Assembly: GCA_031275035.1 (NCBI GenBank)
Contig: JAISPH010000053.1
Location: forward strand, 1-40,552
Origin: Treponema sp.
GTDB taxonomy: Bacteria > Spirochaetota > Spirochaetia > Treponematales > Breznakiellaceae
Reading direction: 5' to 3'
DNA length: 40,552 nucleotides
Both the position numbers and the translations under genes were made by a program. Under the pieces are notes generated by a model. The model saw only the letters and a list, made by a program, of their open reading frames with translations, ran no database searches and was not told the origin of the DNA. Positions 16,258 through 26,200 of this stretch are shown piece after piece; the first letter of the stretch is position 1; each line of letters begins with the position of its first letter.

Positions 16258-17058
16258 ATGACTGAAAGACACAACCGGATTTTAGAATTGCTGGCTAGAA
16301 AGCAGCGCCTTGAAGTAAGCGTTTTGGCGGATGTCCTGGCGGTTTCCCAAGTTACCATACGAAAAGATTTAGACTACCTTGAAGAACGGGAACTTATACG
16401 CCGGGAACACGGATATGCCCTTTTCGGCTCCCTGGACGATATTGGCAGCCGGATGGCTGTGCATTACGATGTAAAGCGCCGCATCGCCAAACTGGCGGCG
16501 TCACTGGTAGAAGAGGAAGAAACGATAATGATAGAGTCTGGTTCCTGCTGCGCCCTGCTGGCGGAGGAACTGGCCAACACCAAGCCGGTAACTATCGTAA
16601 CCAATTCGGCCTTTATCGCCAATCATATACGGCATGCCCCCTACGCCCGGGTAATCCTTCTGGGCGGAGAGTACCAGAACGGCGCCCAGGTGCTGGTCGG
16701 TTCCATGACCCGCCAGTGCGCCGAAATCTTCCTCTCCACCAAGTTTTTTATGGGTACCGACGGGTTCAACGAACATTACGGCTTTACCGGAAAGAACCAT
16801 CTGCGGGCTCAAACGGTCCGGGAGATGGCGGAACAGGCGGAACAGATTATTGTGTTAACCGAATCGGAGAAATTTATGCACCAGGGATCTGAAGGAACGG
16901 TCCGAACCCAGGATGTTTCCCGGGTGTATACCGATGAAAGGATTCCCAAGGAGAAAGAAACATTCCTGATGGAACATTCCGTTGCGGTTTTTAAGGTCCC
17001 GGAGGATCCATCCCAGGAACAGGGCCTTGAGGAACTTTCCCTTGTGCTCTGGACATGA
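16258..17058 (+). CDS. DeoR/GlpR-family transcriptional regulator
   Basis: A 266-aa cytosolic repressor. The N-terminal DeoR winged helix-turn-helix (residues about 1-56; ERHNRILELLARKQRLEVS, VSQVTIRKDLDYLEERELI) is followed by the DeoRC sugar-phosphate sensor domain with VTNSAFIANHI, LLGGEYQ and FMGTDGFNEHYGFTG. Such proteins usually respond to phosphorylated sugars or polyols and control neighbouring catabolic genes, but no sugar gene is adjacent here. The target may be itself or the convergent symporter. The ATG at 16258 is preferred over the GTG at 16252 because GAGGAG lies 5 nt upstream of it. Confidence 0.9.
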   Translation: MTERHNRILELLARKQRLEVSVLADVLAVSQVTIRKDLDYLEERELIRREHGYALFGSLDDIGSRMAVHYDVKRRIAKLAASLVEEEETIMIESGSCCALLAEELANTKPVTIVTNSAFIANHIRHAPYARVILLGGEYQNGAQVLVGSMTRQCAEIFLSTKFFMGTDGFNEHYGFTGKNHLRAQTVREMAEQAEQIIVLTESEKFMHQGSEGTVRTQDVSRVYTDERIPKEKETFLMEHSVAVFKVPEDPSQEQGLEELSLVLWT

Positions 17059-17118
17059 ACGGCAGGGCAGGGCTCCGCCGGAGTCCGCAGTCCGGGCTGC
17101 AAACTTCGGCGCCCCGTC

Positions 17119-18642
17119 CTATTCTTCAAAAATCGGCTTAACCGCGGCCTGTTCAAATTCGCTGCATATCTCCTGTGAAGGCGGCTTGGTAAGCAGGGTA
17201 ATCGTCAGGATACTGAACAGGGAGATGATGAAGCCCGGCGCCAGGGAATAAAGTCCCGTAACCTGGCTCAGGGTAAACCAGGCATGCTGGCGCGGAACGC
17301 AGAGAATATAATCCCAGATAATTACCGTTAATCCCCCGGTAATAATGCCCGCCGCCGCTCCGGCGCAGTTAAGCCTTTTCCAGTAGAGGGAACAGAGGAT
17401 CAGGGCGCCGAAGGTTGCGCCGAATCCAGACCATGCATTGGATACCAGATCCATGACGCTGGAGTCTGGATTAATGGCGATAAGATAGGCGACTATACAG
17501 GTTACCACAATGGCAAAACGGCTGAACAGGAGGAAATGTTTTTCCGGGGCGTTCCGGTGGATAAACTTCTGGTAAAGGTCGTTGGTTATGGTCGAGGCGG
17601 TTACCAGCAGCTGGGAATCGGCGGTGGACATGATCGCCGCAAAAACGCCGCAGAAGAAAAGGCCCCCCAGGGCGGGCATGTAGAAAGCGGCTCCGGGATC
17701 GGTAAACAGCTTTTGCACAACCAGGATGAGCGCCCGTTCCGGGTAATCGGTTTGGGGGATCAACGCTGCCCCGGCAAGTCCCATGAGGATCGCCGCCGCC
17801 AGGGAGACAATCACCATAAAACCGGCGACAAAGGCCGCCCGGGAAATTTCTTTTTCCCGTTTAACCGCCATAAACCGGATAAGCAGATGGGGCATACCGA
17901 AGTAACCTAGTCCCCAGGCAAGCTGGGAAATAACCGATACCGCCGTTATGGGCCGGCCGTTCCCGCCCGCCGCCGCATTGAGCAGGTTTTGGGGAAGTTT
18001 CTGGAAAAGCGCCGACGGCCCCCCTATATAGGCCAGAGTTATCAGCGGAACCGCCAGGATCGTGATCAGCATCAACAGGCCCTGGAAAAAATCGGTCCAG
18101 CATACCGCCCGAAATCCGCCAAGAAAGGTATAGATAAGGATAACCAGGACCCCTATAAGCAGGGCTATCTGATAATCAATGCCGAATATCTGGGAGAAGA
18201 GGGAACCGCAGGCGACAAAGCCCGAAGCGGTATAGATGGTGAAAAAAATCGTGATAAAAACCGCCGACACAAAACGCAGCACATGGGAAGAATCGTGGAG
18301 GCGCTTTTCAAAGAATTCCGGCATGGTAATGGCATATCCGGCGGTCAGGCTGTAACGGCGAATCCGCTTTGCCACCAGAACCCAGTTGAGGATAGTCCCC
18401 AGGGCAAGTCCCGCGGCGATCCAAATCTGGCCGATACCGAAGGCATAAGCCGCCCCCACCAGGCCCATCATCAGCCAGCCCGACATATCACTGGCGTGGG
18501 CGGAGAATGCTGCCACCCATGCGTTTAATTGACGGCCCCCGATAAAGTAATCCGTAAGGGTATTGGCTTTTTTAAAGAAAAAGCCCCCTATGGCTATCAT
18601 AAGTACACTATAAATGACAAAAACCAGGATAATGCCAGCCAT
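17119..18642 (-). CDS. putP: Sodium/proline symporter (SSS family)
   Basis: A 507-aa integral membrane protein of the solute:sodium symporter family with about 13 hydrophobic segments. N-terminal FFFKKANTLTDYFIGGRQLNAWVAAFS and SDMSGWLMMGLVGAAY are typical of PutP, whose SDMSGW segment lines the Na+ and proline sites; AIMSTADSQLLVTAS is the conserved TM8 Na+ site. Import of proline driven by sodium is the likely role; related solutes are possible. The ATG at 18642 is chosen because GGGGGATGAA directly precedes it. It lies 52 nt downstream of lysK on the same strand and may be read through from it. Confidence 0.9.
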   Translation of the reverse strand: MAGIILVFVIYSVLMIAIGGFFFKKANTLTDYFIGGRQLNAWVAAFSAHASDMSGWLMMGLVGAAYAFGIGQIWIAAGLALGTILNWVLVAKRIRRYSLTAGYAITMPEFFEKRLHDSSHVLRFVSAVFITIFFTIYTASGFVACGSLFSQIFGIDYQIALLIGVLVILIYTFLGGFRAVCWTDFFQGLLMLITILAVPLITLAYIGGPSALFQKLPQNLLNAAAGGNGRPITAVSVISQLAWGLGYFGMPHLLIRFMAVKREKEISRAAFVAGFMVIVSLAAAILMGLAGAALIPQTDYPERALILVVQKLFTDPGAAFYMPALGGLFFCGVFAAIMSTADSQLLVTASTITNDLYQKFIHRNAPEKHFLLFSRFAIVVTCIVAYLIAINPDSSVMDLVSNAWSGFGATFGALILCSLYWKRLNCAGAAAGIITGGLTVIIWDYILCVPRQHAWFTLSQVTGLYSLAPGFIISLFSILTITLLTKPPSQEICSEFEQAAVKPIFEE

Positions 18643-18694
18643 TTCATCCCCCGTATAACGTACCATGTTGAAAGATCAATATCCAGATGTTCCG

Positions 18695-20347
18695 CTAATA
18701 TTGGTCCAGAATATCCGAGAGCCGCTGCTTATCTATGGATCTTAGAAAGTTTGCAAGCCGCGGTCCCTGGTCCTTGCCGATTAAAGCCTGGTAGGCGGCG
18801 CGGAACAGGGACTTGCCCTCGATGCCGGCATGTTCCGCCGTTTTGTAAATAGTCTCGGCGCAGGCCTTGTCATCCTTGAATTGATCAATTCTGGCGATCA
18901 CCTGGTCCCGAAGCTCCCGCACTGCCCTGCGCTCTTCCGTGGAAAGCTCCGCCGCGGGAGGGGCCCCGGCCGGTTTAAGCCTGAAACGGAATTCCTCCGG
19001 GGCGCATTCCTCCGCCCAGTATTTGGCGCATTTACAACGGTTTCTCAGCCGGGCGGCCTGTTCCGCCGGGAATCCGGGAACGGCGGCGTCCTGGGCTCCA
19101 ACGGAGGGTTCCGCCGCCGCGGCGCTTTCCCCGAATCCGGCGAGGACCTTCTCAATGTCCCCGTCGGCGATTTGGATCAGGTTGCAGAGATGCCGGAAAG
19201 GAACCTGGAGGGGGGGCGTTCCTTCAAAATTGACTCCGGGATCAACCTGGGAAAGCTCGTAGATCCGCCGGGCTCTTTGACAGGCGCTTTCATCTTTGGC
19301 GGCTTCACGTTTCCAGGCTATGCGCTCGATCCGGTCGTAATCCTCGTAGATCTTAATCACATCCAGATCAAAGGAAATGGTGAATTCCGTATTGGGCCGG
19401 GTTCCCGCAAAAAGGTAGCGGGTCAGTTCCGGGGTATAGACCCGGAGGACGTCTTCGATATTTATAACCCTGCCCGTCGAACTGGACATCTTTCCGGGAC
19501 TTCCCTTGCTGCCGATAAAATCGTACTGAAAGGTTACCGGCGCATCCCATCCGTACACATCCTTGCAGATATGCCGGGCAGTGTCGAAGGAGCCGCCCTG
19601 GCTGTGATGATCCTTACCGGCGGGTTCAAAGTCTACTTGTTCGTATTCCCAGCGCATGGGCCAGTCTATGCGCCAGCCGAGCTTTATCCCCTTGGCCCGG
19701 CGTATGTCCACAGTCTCCTCGCGGCCGCAGCTTTTGCAGTGATAGGCAAGGCTCCAGTCCTCATCCCAGCCGTCGATGTCCGTCTCGTCCCTATTGCACC
19801 CTTCGCAGAAGACGTTTACCGGCCACCATTCACCCTGGATCTTGTGATCCTCGTCCCGGAATTTGTCCAGAATAGTCTTGAGGGTTTCCCGGTGTTCCAG
19901 GGCCCTGCGGATACCCTGGGCATAGGCGGAGACCCGGTATTTTTGCGCCTGATAGAGGTATTCCGGTTCTATCCCCAAAAGGGGGAGTACGGTTTCCACA
20001 TCAACCTCGTTATGCCGGGCGTAACTTTCATCCCGGCCCCAGGGATCGGGCACCATGGTAATGGGGAAGCGGAGGTATTTGGCCAGATCCTCCTGACGGG
20101 GCATGTTTTTGGGTACTTTACGGAAAACGTCGTAATCATCCCAGGAATAGATAAACCGCGCTTTTTTACCCATATCCCGCAGGGCCCGAACCACCAGATC
20201 CACCGAAATGATCTCACGAAAGTTGCCGATATGTACAGTCCCCGAAGGGGTAATGCCGGAAGCGCAGGTATAACAGTCTTTATTGCCCTTCTCGCGGATA
20301 ATTTTTTCCGCCGTAATATCCGCCCAATGTTCACTTTTCTTAGTCAT
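18695..20347 (-). CDS. lysK: Lysyl-tRNA synthetase, class I
   Basis: A 550-aa class I LysRS that charges tRNA-Lys. The HIGH-type motif is GTVHIGNFRE (residues about 36-45) and the KMSKS-type motif is GKMSSSTGR (about 300). A zinc-ribbon-like CEGCNRDE...CKSCGREE lies between them, and an alpha-helical anticodon cage forms the C-terminus. Class I LysRS replaces the usual class II enzyme in spirochaetes, most archaea and some alphaproteobacteria. No Shine-Dalgarno sequence precedes the ATG at 20347. A TATACT box (20363-20358, minus) only 10 nt upstream implies an almost leaderless mRNA, and a CGGGCGCCCG palindrome (20371-20380) lies in the spacer. Confidence 0.96.
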   Translation of the reverse strand: MTKKSEHWADITAEKIIREKGNKDCYTCASGITPSGTVHIGNFREIISVDLVVRALRDMGKKARFIYSWDDYDVFRKVPKNMPRQEDLAKYLRFPITMVPDPWGRDESYARHNEVDVETVLPLLGIEPEYLYQAQKYRVSAYAQGIRRALEHRETLKTILDKFRDEDHKIQGEWWPVNVFCEGCNRDETDIDGWDEDWSLAYHCKSCGREETVDIRRAKGIKLGWRIDWPMRWEYEQVDFEPAGKDHHSQGGSFDTARHICKDVYGWDAPVTFQYDFIGSKGSPGKMSSSTGRVINIEDVLRVYTPELTRYLFAGTRPNTEFTISFDLDVIKIYEDYDRIERIAWKREAAKDESACQRARRIYELSQVDPGVNFEGTPPLQVPFRHLCNLIQIADGDIEKVLAGFGESAAAAEPSVGAQDAAVPGFPAEQAARLRNRCKCAKYWAEECAPEEFRFRLKPAGAPPAAELSTEERRAVRELRDQVIARIDQFKDDKACAETIYKTAEHAGIEGKSLFRAAYQALIGKDQGPRLANFLRSIDKQRLSDILDQY

Positions 20348-20357
20348 AGCGGGGGCT

Positions 20358-20380
20358 AGTATATATAAAACGGGCGCCCG
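20358..20380 (-). promoter_or_regulatory. lysK promoter with palindromic spacer
   Basis: TATACT at 20363-20358 is a good -10; the spacer contains the perfect palindrome CGGGCGCCCG. The -35 is poor. Predicted transcription start is 4-6 nt before the ATG. Confidence 0.4.
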
Positions 20381-20431
20381 CGAAAAGATACGCCGGACGG
20401 ATAAGTCCCCGCCTGACAGGGCTTGGGCGGC

Positions 20432-21124
20432 TTAAAGCCGCAGGGCTTCTACCATATAGCGGATTTCAAAGTCGTTTCCCCGGGGTTTACGGGTTTCGAT
20501 AACAAAGATAACCGAACCGTCTCCGGGGGCTATGACCACCTTGCCGATCCGGTAGGATGCGATGAGAGGACGCTTTATTTGGGGGGTGCCTACGGTGTAA
20601 GTTTTTTTAGAACCATCCCTGGCGGTTCTTTCCAGGTTGATGTAAAAGGATGATTTAAGATTGGTCCCGCTTCCCTCCACATAGGGGACCAAAACGGCCC
20701 TGTAGGAAGCGCCCTGCTCAAAATCCCGGAATTCAATAGTTTCCCCCATAGCGGCGGCGCGGTTTTCCAGCGCGATATAGAGGGGCTGGCCCTGCAGGAG
20801 AAAGCTGACCCCGTAACGTTCCGCCAGGGCGGCGTTCCGGGCTATGATCCGGTACAAGGCTCCGGAACCATCCTGACCCGCCGTTACCGGCCTGTCGTGG
20901 ACGTAGGAAATTTTACCCCCGGAGACAAAGTTGTTCCGGGGTACATCCACCACAAACATATCCGCCCAGGGACGAAGGGTAGAGGATTCTACCCCGTATT
21001 GGGCGAAGATATAGACGCTGCCGTCGGGAGAAAAGCCAAGATCCACAAAGGAAGCGGTATCCCCAGCCCAAAGGGAAACACAGAGGATCAGGGCCAATAT
21101 GATAAAAACAGTTTTCTTTTTCAC
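20432..21124 (-). CDS. DUF2259-type predicted secreted protein
   Basis: A 230-aa exported protein. A Sec signal peptide (KKKTVFIILALILCVSLWAG) is followed by a repeat of beta-strand-rich segments: FVDLGFSPDGSVYIFAQYG at the start and APGDGSVIFVIETRK at the end. I assign it to the DUF2259 family (predicted secreted proteins common in spirochaetes) from overall pattern; the function is unknown. The beta-propeller-like FSPDGS motif suggests a periplasmic binding or scaffolding role. It is transcribed toward lysK with an 84-nt gap that has its own promoter-like sequence. Confidence 0.75.
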   Translation of the reverse strand: MKKKTVFIILALILCVSLWAGDTASFVDLGFSPDGSVYIFAQYGVESSTLRPWADMFVVDVPRNNFVSGGKISYVHDRPVTAGQDGSGALYRIIARNAALAERYGVSFLLQGQPLYIALENRAAAMGETIEFRDFEQGASYRAVLVPYVEGSGTNLKSSFYINLERTARDGSKKTYTVGTPQIKRPLIASYRIGKVVIAPGDGSVIFVIETRKPRGNDFEIRYMVEALRL

Positions 21125-21261
21125 CGTTTACTCCTTATTTAGGGGTCCTCCTTGTTAGTATCGGAGAAAAATCTCCGGGGCTTTATGTTTAAGAAGGGTT
21201 GTGGAATTCCGGTCCGGCAGCCGGTCTTGAGAGTCCGCGGAAGATAGACTATGCTTACCCC

Positions 21262-22092
21262 ATGACTCTATTAGAGCGGAATTGGTATTTTAAGGCAGGT
21301 ATATTCCTCTCTGTAGCGGCCTTGGGGCTGGTGATCGTTACCGCCTATATGATACTGCCGGTCTATCCCATGCTGACCGCCGGGGGACAGCGTTCTTCCG
21401 GGCTGGTACAGTCCCTGCTCAGCCGCTTTTTTCAGCCGGCGCCCTATGTGCCTTTTATTACCATCCTTGCATCGGTGGTTTATTCCCTGGTAACGGCGGT
21501 GCTGATCTACTACTTCTTTGAGAAGACCCAGTCTCCTGAAATTCTCTTTGTGGTTTTCTTCATCCTGTCCTTTGCCTTCGAGGCGGCCCGGATTATGGTT
21601 CCCATCAGGATGAAATTTGAGCTGCCCGGCGTATTCCTGGTCATGGCCTGGCGGGCGCTCCTCTTTGGCCGTTACTTTGGCATTTTTTCGCTGTTTGCCG
21701 CCAGCGTCTATGCCGCAGGTCTCCAGATCCAGAAGCAGGGCAGCTTTATTTTTGTCATTACCGCCGCCGCCTTGGTTATCGCCCTGGGGGTTCCCATTGA
21801 CGGCCTTTCCTGGGAGAGTAATTTAAGCATGATAAGCGGCTATTCTTCCATGTTCAGGCTGGTTGAAACGGGTATTGCAACAATCACGGTGATAAGTTTT
21901 TTTATTGCCGCCCATTCCCGGGGTTCCAGGGAATATACTTTTATCGGCATAGGCGCCCTACTGGTATATACGGGCCGGTATCTGCTTCTTACCGCCGACA
22001 CCTGGGTAACCCCCTTTCCCGGGCTGATTATCCTGGGCCTGGGGACATGGTTTATCGCCAACTACCTTCACCGGGTGTATCTCTGGCTCTAG
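21262..22092 (+). CDS. Hypothetical polytopic membrane protein
   Basis: A 276-aa protein with about eight hydrophobic segments, for example AGIFLSVAALGLVIVTAYMI, FITILASVVYSLVTAVLIYY, SFIFVITAAALVIALGV and LIILGLGTWFIANYL. No enzymatic motif is seen. It resembles the unnamed multi-pass proteins of treponemes, and might act as a sensor or scaffold. The ATG at 21262 (MTLLERNWYF) is preferred; the frame extends to a TTG at 21199 through non-coding-looking sequence. It is monocistronic and ends in a convergent hairpin region shared with the next gene. Confidence 0.7.
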   Translation: MTLLERNWYFKAGIFLSVAALGLVIVTAYMILPVYPMLTAGGQRSSGLVQSLLSRFFQPAPYVPFITILASVVYSLVTAVLIYYFFEKTQSPEILFVVFFILSFAFEAARIMVPIRMKFELPGVFLVMAWRALLFGRYFGIFSLFAASVYAAGLQIQKQGSFIFVITAAALVIALGVPIDGLSWESNLSMISGYSSMFRLVETGIATITVISFFIAAHSRGSREYTFIGIGALLVYTGRYLLLTADTWVTPFPGLIILGLGTWFIANYLHRVYLWL

Positions 22093-22178
22093 GAATACAC
22101 TAAAAAACATCAATTTTTCAGTGTCTTCTTACTCCGATATACTGGAAAACCCAACCGGGGGTTTTTCAGTGTATTCCT
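22091..22178. terminator. Convergent terminator region with 18-bp inverted repeat
   Basis: AGGAATACACTAAAAAAC (22091-22108) and GTTTTTCAGTGTATTCCT (22161-22178) pair at 17 of 18 positions. Just inside the right arm lies AAAACCC-AACCG-GGGGTTTT, which is followed by T on the plus strand. The structure separates two convergent genes and could terminate both. Confidence 0.6.
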
Positions 22179-22183
22179 GGAGC

Positions 22184-22813
22184 TTAAAAAACAAGCTGAA
22201 CCATAAATCCCACCGTCAGGGGAAGGACTATATTATCGTAATCTTCCAGGGGCAGAGCTTCCGTCAGGGCCGCAATAAAACCGGCAAAAGCCGCAACTGT
22301 GATGCGTCCTGAGACCCCATGGGCGGCAATAAAAACCGCTGTAAAACAGGCCAGCGATCCTTCAAGGCTTTTGCCCAGGAGCAGGGGAGGCCGTATACGT
22401 CCAAAGAACTTACCCACCAGGCTGGCAAAACCATCGCCAAAGGCCAGGGCATAGACGGCAATGGAGGCGGCGGGAGAAGGGTAGAAAAGCAGGGCAAGAA
22501 GCGCTCCCAGGCCGAGGGTTACCGGTCCAAGCACAAAACGGTTCCGGTCCCGCCGCCGGGAGGCCGCAGCCGTCAGGAAGGAAATAAGGGGAACAGACCG
22601 TCCCCCAAGCCGGAGCTTTTCCAAACAGGCATACGTTATGATCCCGGTTATGAGCAGGGCAACCGTGAAGGACCGGTTTACCGCCGCCATAAGGGGGCTC
22701 AGGGCAATAAGAAAATGTATGGATTTTCTGATTAGTTCGGCGGTAAGTTCTTCAAAATCAAGCGCCGTAAACACAATACGGGTTTGATGCAATATGTTTT
22801 TCTGTATCGGCAT
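22184..22813 (-). CDS. Dolichol/phytol kinase-like or CDP-diglyceride synthase-like membrane protein
   Basis: A 209-aa integral membrane protein with about six helices. Features of the SEC59/VTE5/CdsA-like group are present: RKSIHFLIALSPL near the N-terminus (RK..H motif), FGDGFASLVGKFFGR (acidic DG...G.G site for nucleotide/metal), KSLEGSLACF (K.(L/I)EGS motif) and the C-terminal EALPLEDYDNIVLPL (E..P..DN.. motif). The family uses CTP to phosphorylate a prenol/lipid or to make CDP-diacylglycerol. Without other lipid genes nearby the substrate is undetermined. It is convergent with the preceding gene. Confidence 0.8.
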   Translation of the reverse strand: MPIQKNILHQTRIVFTALDFEELTAELIRKSIHFLIALSPLMAAVNRSFTVALLITGIITYACLEKLRLGGRSVPLISFLTAAASRRRDRNRFVLGPVTLGLGALLALLFYPSPAASIAVYALAFGDGFASLVGKFFGRIRPPLLLGKSLEGSLACFTAVFIAAHGVSGRITVAAFAGFIAALTEALPLEDYDNIVLPLTVGFMVQLVF

Positions 22814-23076
22814 ATAACTCTTCTAGCAAAAACCATACCAGCATTGTTCCGCAGTTCCGGCGGAAACGAATATCAAGATATTTATATATATAACAAGGAA
22901 TTAGGAAAAATCAAACCGGACCCGCCGGTCAGGAGAAATCTTAATGTATGGAAAAACATACAAAAAACCGGTAAAAAATACTATTCATAAAACGCGCCGC
23001 GCTGTTTTTGGTCCTTCGGCAAAAACGTTCCCCGCCATAAAGGACAATACAGATTACTATACAAACAAGTTGACAC
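22814..23076. other. Intergenic stretch without detected gene
   Basis: About 260 nt of AT-rich DNA between the lipid-kinase-like gene and tRNA-Val. No ORF with coding character, no strong hairpin and no repeat are seen. Confidence 0.4.
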
Positions 23077-23148
23077 TGGACGATACTGGATTTGAACCAG
23101 TGACTTCTACCGTGTGAAGGTAGCACTCTCCCGCTGAGTTAATCGTCC
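23077..23148 (-). tRNA. tRNA-Val(CAC)
   Basis: A 72-nt cloverleaf: acceptor GGACGAT/ATCGTCC, D arm ACTC...GAGT, anticodon stem CTACC/GGTAG with loop TTCACAC (anticodon CAC, decodes GTG), T arm ACTGG-TTCAAAT-CCAGT, discriminator A. The 3' CCA is not encoded (GTG follows). Confidence 0.95.
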
Positions 23149-23262
23149 GCAGGCGGCTTACAGATACATGCCGGCGCATGATCCTCTTTCGCCAAGCCGG
23201 TTACTGGAAGATCCAAAGGCTTTACTATATATACTTGATTATCGGGCCGGTGTCAATGCGGC

Positions 23263-26200
23263 TTACTGCTGGGACAAACGGAATTCCGGCGGGGCCAAGT
23301 CTTCCCAGGCCGAAGGTTCCAGCGCATCCTTATCGATCTGGATAAAAATCTGGGGTTCGTAACCCGGAACCGGGTACAGGATGTTCTGGGAATTAAGGAA
23401 ACCCAGATTTACTCCGGGGCCGTAGAGTTCCGTGGGGCGCATGCGGGCCATGGTATTGGAGTTCCGGGTGATACTGTCCCAGGCCCGGGCGGATTCGGCA
23501 AAAAGGGCCAGCGCCCTGGAACGGTAACTGGTATTACCGGTGGTTTCCGCCAGGGCTTCCAGGGTCACCCCCAGATTGTTCCGGCCTATCATAAGCCGTT
23601 CCGCCAGTTGCATGTGCTCCGGCTTGTCGTTAGGCATTACCACGGGGAGATGGGCCCGCTCGGCTTCGAGCAGATCCAGAAGGCGGTTGTAATAGCTCTG
23701 GGCGGCAAAATAATCCCCCCGGAGGTAGGCGGCATTCCCCAGGGCATGAAGGATACGCCGGTTAAGGGGCATCGATGCGGAGGCGGTAAAAAACCGTTCC
23801 AGCGCCGGCGCCCACATCTGCAGGTGATAATAGGCGGAGCCTGTACGGTACTGGATTTCCGGCGGAGCCCATCCGTTTTGTTCCGCCCGGCGGTAGTACT
23901 GGAGCGCCGCTTCCATATTGCCGTCTTTGGTAAAGTATTCCAGATCCCCCAGATCCGCATAGAGCCTGCCGTATTCGGGAGCCCGTTTGAGGAGGTCCCT
24001 CTCCAGGGCATTTTCGTAGATCCCCGCCGCCTTGGTCAGGTGCTCTTCGGCGCGGAAAAATTCCCGTCCGTTTATCAGGATCTGGGCGTAACGCCGTTCC
24101 GCATCCAGGCGGTAACGGGTCCGTTTGGCGCTTTCCCTCCCGGCGGCGTCAAAGGCCCGGATGGCGGCTTCCAGGGTCTGCTGCTCCACCCCCGAATTGC
24201 CGAAGTGGTTATAGTACCTGGCCAGATGGTAATGGGATTCGGGGAGATTCGGATCGATCTGTATTGCCCGGAAGAGTATGTCCCGGATGCCGTCTATGCG
24301 GCCAAGATTTTCGTCGGGTACGCCCCGGACTTCTTCGCTTCGTTTGTCCAGGAGATATCCCCCCAGTTCCGCCAGAGTCGCAGCGGAGATCTTACTCTTC
24401 CTGGTATCCATAAAGTACTGTTGAAGGGCGATGGTCTCCCCCAGGTTATCGGTACGGATAAAGTAGAGCAGCATCCGTTCCAGGTAGGGGTCCCGGCGGC
24501 CGTATTTTTCCAGGAGCCGGGCAAAGGCTTCCCGGGCGGCGTCATATTTGGAGGGGTCCTCCTCTCCCCAGGCAAGAAAATTATCCCCCAGGGCGGTAAG
24601 GCCCTCCTGGTCATCTATCGCATAGTCCAGGATATTCTTTCTCAGTATCTGTTCCGCCAGGGCGTAGTCCATCAGCTCGTTTGTCGCCATATCGGCATAG
24701 TCCAGGGCGCCCTGTTTGTCCCGGGGATAAAACCAGAGCAGTTCCTGGTACTTTTCTCCGGCAAAGATATACTGTTTGGATTTTCTGAAGGCATGGGCAT
24801 AACGGTAATACCATTTCTTCATACGGCGCCGGAGGGAGGCTCTTCTGAACTGTTCGTTTGCCCTGGCGTATTCCCCCGCGGGGATCCGCTCATAACCGTC
24901 TTTGTAAAGGGCGTTTGCCGCCAGGGGAGTATAGACAAAATAGTGTATCAAATAGAAGAGCGAAACCGCCACCAGGGCTATGGCCAGAAAGACCCGGAAC
25001 ACGGGAATGAATTTGTGGATAAAAATATAGGCAAAACTGGTCTGTTCCTCCTCTAGTTCCGCGCCGGTTTTCTTTTCAAAACCCCGGGGAATGGAGATGG
25101 ACTTATTGAGGATTTTTCCCGCCAGGGCTGCAGTTTCCCTGGCCGGCGCTCCCCGGACCAGGTGTTTTATCAGGGAGGACATCAAATCCGGGGCTACGGC
25201 CTGTTCGGCAATCAGTTCTTCGCAGGCGATACGCAGGTTTAAGGGGTAGGATGCCAGAGTTTCCTGCAGACGGGTAAAATCTTCCTCGGAAAGATTGATT
25301 TCCTCCACCTCCGGGGCGGCCTGTCCTGCCGTCCTGCCGGTTCCGGGAAGATCCGGTCCAGGGACGCTGAAGGGATCGTCTATGCCCGCCAGGGAAAAGT
25401 CCTCTATGCTTTCCCCTGCGGAAGGGGCGTTTCCAGTCCCAAAATCAGGAACTTCCCCTTCAAGGCTGAAGGCGTCAAAGGCGTCGGGGGTTCCCGTATC
25501 CGCCGCAGTTTCTCCCCCAAAGTCAATAAATTCGTCCTTCCTCTCTTCGGGGATGGAAAAGCCGTCTCCCGTATCTCCGGCGGGAGAAGCGCCGGCATCT
25601 TCCAGATCGGGGATTGAAAAATCCATGGCTTCCGCCGGTTCAGAGCCGGAAACTTCCTCTGCGCCGGCTTCATCAGGAAAATTCGTTGGGGCCATTAGAT
25701 CGATGCCCGTACCTGTATCGAAGGTTTCCGGCCCGGACGCCTGATCCTCATCCGCCGTACTGCCCCCGTCCTCGGAGAAGAGGGAGAACATTTCCTCATC
25801 GGGAAGATCGGCGATGCCGAAATCGGGGACTTCCGGCTCTTCCGGCGCAGCCTCTGCGGGCTCTTCGGGAGAAACGGCGCTTTCCGCTTCCAGTCCGGCT
25901 GTTTCGGGACCCAGGGCGTCAAAATCGCCGGCGCCGGGGATGGAAAAATCCTCCTCTGGACCGGCCGGACCGGAATCCGCCTCCAAATCCAGGGCAGGCA
26001 CCTCCGGTCCGCCGGAAGGTTCCGCTTCAGCATCGCCGGTAAAATCGTCAGACAGGGTATCGGGGAAACTAAAATCGTCCGTTTCGCCGCCGGGTTCATC
26101 CATGGAAAAGTCAGGGAAGGAAAAGCCATCGCTGCCACCGGCGTCAGGGGCATCCGCTCCGGCGGAATCCGGTTCATCCATGGAGAAGCCGGAGGCGGGA

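Noticed and set aside
18830..20359. 509-codon plus-strand frame opposite lysK
   Set aside because: Antisense shadow of a gene with intact class I LysRS motifs.
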